Shown: one piece after another, positions 1 through 5,434 of the stretch
Layout: every line of letters begins with the position of its first letter
Numbering within the stretch: the first letter of the stretch is position 1
Position numbers and translations under genes: made by a program
From: Actinomycetes bacterium
GTDB lineage: Bacteria; Actinomycetota; Actinomycetes; Actinomycetales; JAJYRW01
Reading direction: 5' to 3'
Assembly: GCA_021793895.1 (NCBI GenBank)
Contig: JAJYRW010000035.1
Span: forward strand, 1 to 10,397
Length of the DNA: 10,397 nt
Notes under the pieces: model-generated
Databases searched by the model: none
Seen by the model: only the letters and a program-made list of their open reading frames with translations
What the model was told of the DNA's origin: nothing

Positions 1-1
1 T

Positions 2-1228
2 CGTCTCGTCATCACCGCCGTAAACACCGACGATGACGTGCACGACCTGGTGCTTGACACCGGCGATACCACCGGCCGCGTGGCGCCTGGGGAAGCGGAA
101 ACCATCGACGTGGGGGTGGTGGGGCGTTCAATTGACGGCTGGTGTTCGGTTGCGGGGCATCGACAAATGGGAATGGTCTTCGATGTCAACGTAATCGGCG
201 CCGATGGGGCCGAGTTGGCGACCAATGCCGATGGGGCGCCGCAGGGAGCGACATCGGAAAACGCCGAATCTCCGGCCGGTGACGCCCACTCCGGTGGCGA
301 TAGCGCCAGCGCGACACCTGATGATTCCGCAGCGGCAGATATAGATTTGCAAGCGGAACCGGGGCCGGACTTTGAACGATTCGATCCCGTTTTGCCGCCA
401 CTAGAAGAGACCGCCGAGCAGGGCAAATCACCGGTGCGCCACGAAGTGACGCTGGAGGTTACGGAAGAAGTTCAAGAGGTAGCACCGGGGGTGAAGCAGA
501 CAGTGTGGAAATTTGGCGATACAGCGCCGGGCCCGACCCTGCGCGGAAAGGTCGGTGACATATTTGAGATCACGCTGGTAAATTCCGGCACGCTGGGGCA
601 CTCACTTGATTTTCACGCCGGAATGCTGGCCCCCAATGAACCGATGCGCACGATCGCGCCGGGCGAGACCCTGACATACACGTTTACCGCTGAACACTCG
701 GGTATTTGGATGTATCACTGCTCCACCTCTCCGATGTCCCTGCACATTGCCAACGGAATGTTTGGCGCGGTGGTCATTGACCCACCAGATCTCGATGAAG
801 TCGATCACGAATTCATCATGGTGCAGTCGGAAATGTATCTGGGCGCGCAAGAAGATGTTGGAGACCTAGCAAAGATCCAAGCCGATGAGCCCGATCTGGT
901 GGTCTTCAACGGCTACGCCAACCAGTACACCTACGATCCCATTGAAATCGGTGTGGAAGATCGCGTGCGGGTGTGGGTATTGCCCGCTGGCCCCAACCGG
1001 GGTACGTCATTCCACGTCATCGGCGGACAGTTCGACACAGTATTTCATGAGGGACGCTACCTCCTGCGTGCTGGCGAAACTACGGGGGCGTCCCAGGCTC
1101 TGGGGCTCTCCACAGCCCAGGGAGGGTTCGTAGAACTGACTTTTCCGGAAATTGGTGACTATCCATTTGTCGACCACGTCATGGTTAACGCCGAACGCGG
1201 TGCCAAAGGCTTCTTTGCAGTGCGCTGA
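2..1228 (+). CDS. nirK: Copper-containing nitrite reductase-like multicopper protein with extra N-terminal cupredoxin domain (5' partial)
   Basis: The 5' end lies outside the window, because the frame is open from base 2; the GTG at 38 is internal. Two modules are visible. The first is a cupredoxin domain with a type 1 copper set: His at 41-43, Cys 143-145, His 158-160, Met 173-175. A Gly/Ala/Ser/Asp-rich linker follows (about 210-400). The second is a NirK-type two-domain core. It has HSLDFH (599-616: type 1 His, catalytic-type Asp, type 2 His), YHC (713-721), His 743-745, Met 758-760, FHVIG with the catalytic-type His (1013-1015), and DH supplying the last type 2 His (1175-1177). All ligands expected of copper nitrite reductase are present. 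The family reduces nitrite to NO outside the cytoplasmic membrane. Any signal or membrane segment would be upstream and is not visible. A related multicopper oxidase with different activity remains possible. Confidence 0.8.
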   Translation, partial: RLVITAVNTDDDVHDLVLDTGDTTGRVAPGEAETIDVGVVGRSIDGWCSVAGHRQMGMVFDVNVIGADGAELATNADGAPQGATSENAESPAGDAHSGGDSASATPDDSAAADIDLQAEPGPDFERFDPVLPPLEETAEQGKSPVRHEVTLEVTEEVQEVAPGVKQTVWKFGDTAPGPTLRGKVGDIFEITLVNSGTLGHSLDFHAGMLAPNEPMRTIAPGETLTYTFTAEHSGIWMYHCSTSPMSLHIANGMFGAVVIDPPDLDEVDHEFIMVQSEMYLGAQEDVGDLAKIQADEPDLVVFNGYANQYTYDPIEIGVEDRVRVWVLPAGPNRGTSFHVIGGQFDTVFHEGRYLLRAGETTGASQALGLSTAQGGFVELTFPEIGDYPFVDHVMVNAERGAKGFFAVR

Positions 1229-1233
1229 CCTGC

Positions 1234-1273
1234 ACAAACGCAGTTTTACGTCCGGCGAAAACTGCGCGTTTTT
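1234..1273 (+). terminator. Rho-independent terminator of the NirK-like gene
   Basis: A perfect 9-bp inverted repeat pairs CGCAGTTTT (1239-1247) with AAAACTGCG (1258-1266) around a 10-nt loop. Flanking AAA and TTT can extend the stem across a 2-nt bulge. A run of five T (1269-1273) follows at once. It starts about 10 bp after the TGA stop, so transcription of the copper gene should end here and the next gene should have its own promoter. Confidence 0.75.
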
Positions 1274-1301
1274 GCGGCGTATTTTCGGGCAAATATGCGT
1301 T

Positions 1302-1369
1302 TTGACACTCGACTCGCCGAAGCCGAAACGCCCGAAAAGTACCAAAAAATGTGCAAATGCCCGTATTCT
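1302..1369 (+). promoter_or_regulatory. Possible promoter elements upstream of hup
   Basis: The 150-bp gap before the HU gene is more AT-rich than its neighbours. It contains a perfect TTGACA (1302-1307), but nothing resembling a -10 box lies 16-18 bp downstream of it. TATTCT at 1364-1369 is a plausible -10 with no good -35. Since the preceding gene ends in a strong terminator, a promoter should lie in this gap, but which element is used cannot be decided from sequence alone. Confidence 0.25.
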
Positions 1370-1424
1370 CGCCAAGTGCACGTTCTAAATGGCGTGTTTT
1401 AAGACCCTGACGAGAGGAACTTTC

Positions 1425-1703
1425 GTGTCCGTCAACCGTACTGAGCTCGTTGCACAGATTGCCGAGCGTGCTGAACTGAACAAGACCCAGGCCGATGCCG
1501 CGCTGTCCGCGCTGCAAGACGTCCTGATTGAAAGCGTCTCCAAGGGCGAGTCCGTGCGTGTCACGGGCCTGTTCGCGGTAGAGCGCACCGAGCGTGCCGC
1601 GCGCACCGGACGTAACCCGCGCACCGGTGAAGAAATTCAGATCCCAGCTGGCTACGGAGTCAAGATCTCTGCTGGCAGCACGCTGAAGAACGCTGTGAAG
1701 TAG
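1425..1703 (+). CDS. hup: DNA-binding protein HU (short actinobacterial form)
   Basis: A 92-residue histone-like protein that binds and bends DNA non-specifically in the nucleoid. The N-terminal helical dimerisation part (NRTELVAQIAERAELNKTQADAAL) is followed by the beta-arm with the HU signature, GLFAVERTERAARTGRNPRTGEEI at about residues 47-70. The C-terminal segment IPAGYGVKISAGSTLKNAVK is typical. The Lys/Ala-rich tail found on mycobacterial HupB is absent, so this is the short HU form. The GTG at 1425 is chosen over the ATG at 1389 because GAGAGGA (1412-1418) sits at proper ribosome-binding distance and homologues begin at this point (MSVNRTEL). The gene has its own terminator and stands alone, as expected for a highly expressed protein. 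Confidence 0.93.
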   Translation: MSVNRTELVAQIAERAELNKTQADAALSALQDVLIESVSKGESVRVTGLFAVERTERAARTGRNPRTGEEIQIPAGYGVKISAGSTLKNAVK

Positions 1704-1726
1704 TGAAATAGTTTTTCTCTTCACTA
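1701..1726 (+). other. Small hairpin overlapping the hup stop codon
   Basis: TAGTGAA (1701-1707) and TTCACTA (1720-1726) form a perfect 7-bp stem around a T-rich 12-nt loop. The 5' arm includes the TAG stop of hup. It lies directly before the stronger terminator hairpin, so it may be a 3'-end stabilising structure or chance; no function is claimed. Confidence 0.35.
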
Positions 1727-1727
1727 C

Positions 1728-1768
1728 AAAGGGGTCCGAAGGCAGTTACTGCTTCGGGCCCCTTTGCG
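1728..1768 (+). terminator. Terminator of hup
   Basis: A long stem pairs AAAGGGG and CCGAAG (1728-1740, with internal mismatches) with CTTCGG and CCCCTTT (1752-1765). CAG/CTG pairing at the tip closes a 3-nt loop. The T-tract after the stem is weak (TTT inside the stem, then GCGTCTTT), as is common in high-GC actinobacteria. It lies 24 bp after the hup stop. Confidence 0.75.
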
Positions 1769-1817
1769 TCTTTGCTTAGCTTTCGGTCTTCCCTACAACC
1801 AACCCTGCAGCATCAGA

Positions 1818-1903
1818 TTCGCTTCGCTGCACGATAGTGGCGGTGGTAGGGGCCCCAACCTTCGCCTCCTTGCACGATAGTGGCTGTAGTTGTGGCCCCA
1901 AAC
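1818..1903 (+). repeat. Two-copy tandem repeat of 43 bp upstream of the ROK repressor
   Basis: Unit 1 (1818-1860) and unit 2 (1861-1903) are head-to-tail and match at 35 of 43 positions by eye. The best conserved core is TGCACGATAGTGGC (1828-1841 and 1871-1884), and GGCCCCAA is conserved near each unit's end. No ORF crosses the repeat. The position 60-150 bp before a regulator gene fits a repeated protein-binding site, but a dispersed intergenic repeat family is equally possible. Confidence 0.6.
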
Positions 1904-1916
1904 GCAGTAACGAATT

Positions 1917-1934
1917 GGTCACATAGAGTTGACC
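1917..1934 (+). promoter_or_regulatory. Inverted half-sites, possible operator of the ROK repressor gene
   Basis: GGTCA (1917-1921) and TGACC (1930-1934) form an inverted repeat with an 8-bp spacer, just upstream of the likely start of the ROK repressor. ROK repressors of the NagC/XylR type often control their own promoter. The half-sites are only 5 bp, so chance is a real possibility. Confidence 0.25.
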
Positions 1935-1964
1935 GAAATAAGTAAGGATGGTTTGCTAATTAAC

Positions 1965-3134
1965 ATGAACAGCGCCCTCTCCGTCGAAGAGAACCGAGCA
2001 CAAAGCCTCGGCCGCGCACTGCGCCCGTCCATAAAAGTCCTCCCCGAGCATGCCCGTGCTCACAACCGCTCCCTGGTGCTGCAGCAGCTTTTCCGCTCCG
2101 GACCGGGCAGTCGGGCCGATTTGGCTCGGGTCACCGGCCTGACCCGCGTGACGGTCTCGGACCTGGTGAGCGATCTGGAAGCAGAAGGGCTAGTTGAAGA
2201 CCTAGGGCCCCGGCCCGGGACGCGGGTGGGAAAACCCGCCACGCTGGTGGGCCTGCGCCAAGAGGATTTTCACATTATCTGCATTGAAGTCACCGATGAT
2301 GTTCTGGTGCGCGGCGCTGTAATGGATTTAGCTGGAACTATTCATCAACGCCAAGACGAAAAGCTCAAGGGCCGCCGGGGCGCCGAGGCCGTTGAGGCGA
2401 TTGCCCAGCTGTGCCACGAACTAGTTGCGCGCTCAGATCGCACGATTTTGGGCGTGGGCGTGGGGGCGCCCGGTGTCATTACGCCAACAGGCGTGGTTTT
2501 GGAGGCCCCGAAGTTGCGTTGGCGTCAGGTTCCCTTGGCCGACATGTTGTCCGAGCGGCTGAGCTTGCCCGTGCACGTGGACAACGATGCGAACGCGGCG
2601 GCGCTGGGGGAGCACACTTTCGCCGATGCTGATTCGACCGGAATGATGCTGTTGCGCATCGGAACGGGTATCGGCGCCGGGATCCTCATTGATGGCGCGC
2701 TCCTGTTGGGTCACCGATTTGCGGCCGGTGAAATCGGCCACATGATCGTGCAAGAAGACCCCGAAAATTCCCAACTGTGTGATTGCGGCCGGCGCGGATG
2801 CATTGAAACCATCTTCGGGGTTCCGGCACTGCGCCGCGATACCGAGGGCCTGGGCCCCGAAGAGACTGAAGCGGCACTCCGGTCAGCGGGCGAGCGCCTG
2901 GGAATCGCGCTGATTCCAGTAGTTAGCACCTTGAACCTGCGCGAAATTCGCGTCAGTGGTCCGGCCCAACTCTTTGACGGGGCCCTATTGGACTCCACCT
3001 TGCAGACGATTCAAGATCGCACGCTGGCCGCCGTTAGTGAGCATTTGGAAATTCGCATGGCAAGTCTTGGCGATGACGCGGTCCTCATGGGGGCTGCGGT
3101 ACTTGTACTTTCTGGGCAGTTAGGTGTGTCGTGA
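1965..3134 (+). CDS. ROK-family transcriptional repressor (NagC/XylR type)
   Basis: A 389-residue sugar-responsive regulator. The N-terminal winged helix-turn-helix is at about residues 33-80 (HNRSLVLQQLFRSGPGSRA, then ADLARVTGLTRVTVSDLVSDL). The ROK domain from about 105 has HVDNDANAAALGE (204-216), GTGIGAG (233-239), GEIGH (255-259) and the ROK zinc motif CDCGRRGC (272-279). The DxGGT phosphate-binding motif of ROK kinases is missing: the matching segment reads IEVTDDVLVRGAVMDLAGT. It is therefore expected to bind sugar but not phosphorylate it. The ROK kinase and nagB downstream suggest an amino-sugar or amino-sugar phosphate as effector (inference). The start is uncertain: ATG 1965 is chosen, while TTG 1953 lies 4 bp after AGGA (1945-1948) and TTG 1929 also keeps the frame open. 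Confidence 0.85.
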   Translation: MNSALSVEENRAQSLGRALRPSIKVLPEHARAHNRSLVLQQLFRSGPGSRADLARVTGLTRVTVSDLVSDLEAEGLVEDLGPRPGTRVGKPATLVGLRQEDFHIICIEVTDDVLVRGAVMDLAGTIHQRQDEKLKGRRGAEAVEAIAQLCHELVARSDRTILGVGVGAPGVITPTGVVLEAPKLRWRQVPLADMLSERLSLPVHVDNDANAAALGEHTFADADSTGMMLLRIGTGIGAGILIDGALLLGHRFAAGEIGHMIVQEDPENSQLCDCGRRGCIETIFGVPALRRDTEGLGPEETEAALRSAGERLGIALIPVVSTLNLREIRVSGPAQLFDGALLDSTLQTIQDRTLAAVSEHLEIRMASLGDDAVLMGAAVLVLSGQLGVS

Positions 3135-3197
3135 CAGCGCTGGCGGCCTTGCACGTGGATTATTTACTTTTGTGTGTTTTATCTTTTCCAGTGAACT

Positions 3198-3213
3198 CCG
3201 GCACGCTTGCCGG
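3198..3213 (+). promoter_or_regulatory. Perfect hairpin in the leader of the ROK kinase gene
   Basis: CCGGCA (3198-3203) pairs with TGCCGG (3208-3213) around a CGCT loop, ending 6 bp before the GAAAGG ribosome-binding site of the kinase gene. CAGTGAA occurs directly on both sides (3189-3195 and 3216-3222). The 99-bp gap 3135-3233 also has an AT-rich stretch (about 3159-3188) that may hold a promoter, though no clear -35/-10 pair is seen. The hairpin has no T-tract, so an operator or translational element is likelier than a terminator. Confidence 0.35.
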
Positions 3214-3233
3214 TGCAGTGAAAGGCTGATTGC

Positions 3234-4280
3234 GTGAGCGCTCCCCTCCGCACCGGGGCTCGTCTTCGTGTAGGACTTGATATTGGTGGCACCAAAATTG
3301 CAGCGGTACTTCTCGATGAGAAGGCCCAAATTGTGGCGCGCGTGCGCCGCTCGACAAGGCATGGGATGCCCGGGCTGCTGCAAAGCGTTATAAGTGCCAT
3401 TGAAGAACTCCTAGAGATTGCAGGCGCCGCTGCATCAAACCTGAAATCGATTGGATTGGGCATCCCCGGTCTAGTTGATGCTGCAGCAGGAACCGTCCAA
3501 CACGCAGTAAACTTAGGGATCGGACAAGAAGGTCTTGATATGCGTGCTGCCCTTCAAAAGAAGTTCCCTGCCGCGCAGGTTTATGTAGAAAATGATCTGA
3601 ACGTGGGCGCCCTAGGCGCTACTGCACTGCTAGATCTGGGAAAGATCGACCTGGCATATCTGGCAATTGGCACCGGGCTGGCCGCTGGTTTTGTTTTACA
3701 GGGCAAACCCCGCTCCGGAGCCAACGGCGCCGCCGGGGAGATCGGCCACATCCCAGTCGACCCATTTGGTGAAAAATGTGCCTGCGGCCAGCGTGGCTGC
3801 TTAGAGACCGTCGTATCTGGCACGGCAATTGCTCGAAAGTGGTCGACAACAAATTCCCGCCCCGCCCCGGCGGCTCTCTTTGCCGAAGCCGCCAAAGGCA
3901 ATACCGAAGCCATCAAAATCCGCGATGAATTCGCGGTGGGCGTTGCCGCCGCTATTCGCATGGCCGCCCTGAGCATGGATGTGGACGTAATCGTTTTGGG
4001 CGGCGGGGTTGCCGAACTGGGCAAACCCCTACTTGATGTTGTTCAAAAGGCGCTGCGTGCTCAAGCGCGCGGATCACGCCTTTTGGAATCGCTGCGCTTA
4101 GATCAGCGCATAGAACTGCTACCGCCCGGATCAGCCGCTGCCGCCATCGGTGCGGCGCTGCTGGGAGGTGGCCTGACAGACACCGTTCCCACCCTCGCCA
4201 ACGCGCACCGCACCGAGGCACAAGTGCACCCCAGTGCCGATTTGCATCTGCGGGCCGAAATCGCCGCCACGAACTCCTAG
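3234..4280 (+). CDS. ROK-family sugar kinase (glucokinase / N-acetyl amino-sugar kinase type)
   Basis: A 348-residue cytoplasmic kinase that should phosphorylate a hexose or N-acetylhexosamine with ATP. All ROK kinase motifs are present: DIGGTK (16-21, phosphate binding), ENDLN with catalytic Asp121 (119-123), GTGLAAG (146-152), GEIGH (168-172), zinc motif CACGQRGC (182-189), and IVLGGGVAE near the adenine site. The protein is somewhat longer than the usual 300-320 residues, with a short N-terminal extension and about 40 extra residues at the C-terminus. GTG 3234 is preceded by GAAAGG (3220-3225) at 8 bp. nagB follows 9 bp after the stop, with its ribosome-binding site overlapping the TAG, so the two are very likely cotranscribed. 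That makes GlcNAc, ManNAc or glucosamine a likely substrate, but ROK specificity cannot be read from motifs and glucose remains possible. Confidence 0.88.
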   Translation: MSAPLRTGARLRVGLDIGGTKIAAVLLDEKAQIVARVRRSTRHGMPGLLQSVISAIEELLEIAGAAASNLKSIGLGIPGLVDAAAGTVQHAVNLGIGQEGLDMRAALQKKFPAAQVYVENDLNVGALGATALLDLGKIDLAYLAIGTGLAAGFVLQGKPRSGANGAAGEIGHIPVDPFGEKCACGQRGCLETVVSGTAIARKWSTTNSRPAPAALFAEAAKGNTEAIKIRDEFAVGVAAAIRMAALSMDVDVIVLGGGVAELGKPLLDVVQKALRAQARGSRLLESLRLDQRIELLPPGSAAAAIGAALLGGGLTDTVPTLANAHRTEAQVHPSADLHLRAEIAATNS

Positions 4281-4289
4281 GAGCAAAAA

Positions 4290-5063
4290 ATGGACGTCGT
4301 CGTTCTTCCTACCCCCGCCGATATCGCTCGGGCTGCCGCCGACCGCATCACCGATATCGTCAGCCAGCGCCCCGATACCGTGCTGGGTTTGGCAACGGGT
4401 TCCAGCCCGATACCGCTCTATCAAGAACTAGCGCGCCGCCACCGCGAGGAGGGGTTGTCATTTGCACAAACCCAGGCGTTTTTGCTCGATGAGTATGTCG
4501 GACTTCCCGCAGACCACCCCGAGGCCTACCGCAATGTCATTGAGCGCGAATTCGTCTCGCTAGTGGATATACCGCGGGAAGCAGTAAACACTCCCAGTGG
4601 CACGGCTGAAGACATGACAGCCGCCTGCGCCGCATATGAAGAAGCGATGCGCGACGCCGGAGGTATAGACATTCAAATTTTGGGAATTGGCACCGATGGT
4701 CACATCGCCTTCAACGAGCCGGCCTCGGCGCTGACTTCGCGCACCCGCCTCACCACGCTTACCAAGCAAACACGTGCCGATAATGCCCGGTTTTTCGGTT
4801 CCCTCGAAGAAGTTCCGATGCACGTGGTGACGCAGGGGCTGGGCACCATCATGGAGGCCCGCGAGATCCTTTTGATTGCCACCGGCACCAGTAAGGCCGA
4901 AGCTGTCGCCCAACTGGTCGAAGGACCCATATCGGCGCTGTGGCCAGCTACTGTCTTACAAAATCATCAGCACACGACCGTGTTTGTTGATGAAGAAGCC
5001 GCCGCCAATCTGCGGCTACGGGACTACTACGCACACATGCACCACAACCGCCCCGGGGCCTGA
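4290..5063 (+). CDS. nagB: Glucosamine-6-phosphate deaminase
   Basis: A 257-residue cytoplasmic enzyme converting glucosamine-6-phosphate to fructose-6-phosphate and ammonia, the step that brings amino sugars into glycolysis. The catalytic set of E. coli NagB (Asp72, Asp141, His143, Glu148) is matched at a constant offset by Asp67 (LLDEY), Asp136, His138 and Glu143 (GTDGHIAFNEP). ATGSSP (35-40) is the phosphate-binding loop. Of the E. coli allosteric-site residues recalled, Ser151, Arg158 and Thr161 align with Ser146, Arg153 and Thr156, but Lys160 is Thr155. The protein is also shorter at the C-terminus than the 266-residue E. coli enzyme, so GlcNAc-6-P activation may be absent (inference). 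The start is ATG 4290, with AGGAG (4279-4283) overlapping the stop of the kinase gene. nagA is not in the window. Confidence 0.95.
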   Translation: MDVVVLPTPADIARAAADRITDIVSQRPDTVLGLATGSSPIPLYQELARRHREEGLSFAQTQAFLLDEYVGLPADHPEAYRNVIEREFVSLVDIPREAVNTPSGTAEDMTAACAAYEEAMRDAGGIDIQILGIGTDGHIAFNEPASALTSRTRLTTLTKQTRADNARFFGSLEEVPMHVVTQGLGTIMEAREILLIATGTSKAEAVAQLVEGPISALWPATVLQNHQHTTVFVDEEAAANLRLRDYYAHMHHNRPGA

Positions 5064-5106
5064 AATTTACCCGCGGGCGCGGCTGTAGATCGTAGGAAGC
5101 AAAGCG

Positions 5107-5112
5107 TAGGAT
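5107..5112 (+). promoter_or_regulatory. Dual-reading element before DUF3039: -10-like TAGGAT or Shine-Dalgarno AGGATGG
   Basis: TAGGAT ends 7 bp before the ATG at 5120. It fits the TAnnnT -10 box that would place the transcription start at or next to the ATG. The overlapping AGGATGG (5108-5114) also fits a ribosome-binding site 5 bp from the same ATG. The sequence alone cannot separate the two readings. Confidence 0.3.
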
Positions 5113-5119
5113 GGTTGCC

Positions 5120-5434
5120 ATGAGTGAAACTTTTCCCGAAGAAGATCCATTGGGTCCGGGCCCGTCTACGGGCACGACCGTTATTGAAAAGACCGAGCAG
5201 CGGGAAGAGCTTGAACCGGGCGACCACGAGCGCTACGCCCACTACGTACGCAAAGAAAAGATCATGTCCTCGGCGCTGTCCGGGGAGCCGGTAATTGCCC
5301 TATGCGGCAAAGTCTGGGTTCCGGGGCGTGATCCGAATAAGTTTCCGGTCTGCCCGACTTGTAAAGAAATTTATGAGGGCTTGCGTGAGCCCCAAGACAA
5401 CGACCCGAGCGGCTCAGGCGCCGACGGTAGTTGA
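5120..5434 (+). CDS. DUF3039 family protein, putative zinc-binding partner of the adjacent helicase
   Basis: A 104-residue protein matching the actinobacterial DUF3039 family. The conserved core is DHERYAHYVRKEKI, SALSGEPVIALCGKVWVPGRD and KFPVCPTCKEIYEGL. Both ends are acidic and low-complexity. One Cys in the core plus the CPTC pair, with the nearby His residues, could form a small zinc site (inference). No biochemical function is known to me for the family. ATG 5120 is chosen over ATG 5111 because the AGGATGG before it would otherwise overlap the start codon. The gene overlaps the helicase start in TTGA (5431-5434), which suggests translational coupling. In actinobacteria DUF3039 is usually found beside this helicase, which suggests a joint function. 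Confidence 0.85.
   Translation: MSETFPEEDPLGPGPSTGTTVIEKTEQREELEPGDHERYAHYVRKEKIMSSALSGEPVIALCGKVWVPGRDPNKFPVCPTCKEIYEGLREPQDNDPSGSGADGS

Noticed and set aside
1389..1424. Upstream ATG extending HU by 12 residues
   Set aside because: The GTG at 1425 has a well-placed GAGAGGA and matches the conserved HU N-terminus; the added residues (MACFKTLTRGTF) are unlike any HU.
1818..1903. CRISPR array
   Set aside because: Only two units, directly adjacent with no spacer, imperfect, and no cas genes in the window.
5064..5106. Terminator after nagB
   Set aside because: The CCGCGGG-type palindrome is short and lacks a T-tract, so no terminator is called; transcription may continue into DUF3039.
5111..5119. 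ATG at 5111 as the start of DUF3039
   Set aside because: The AGGATGG ribosome-binding sequence overlaps this ATG, and the second ATG at 5120 is correctly spaced from it.
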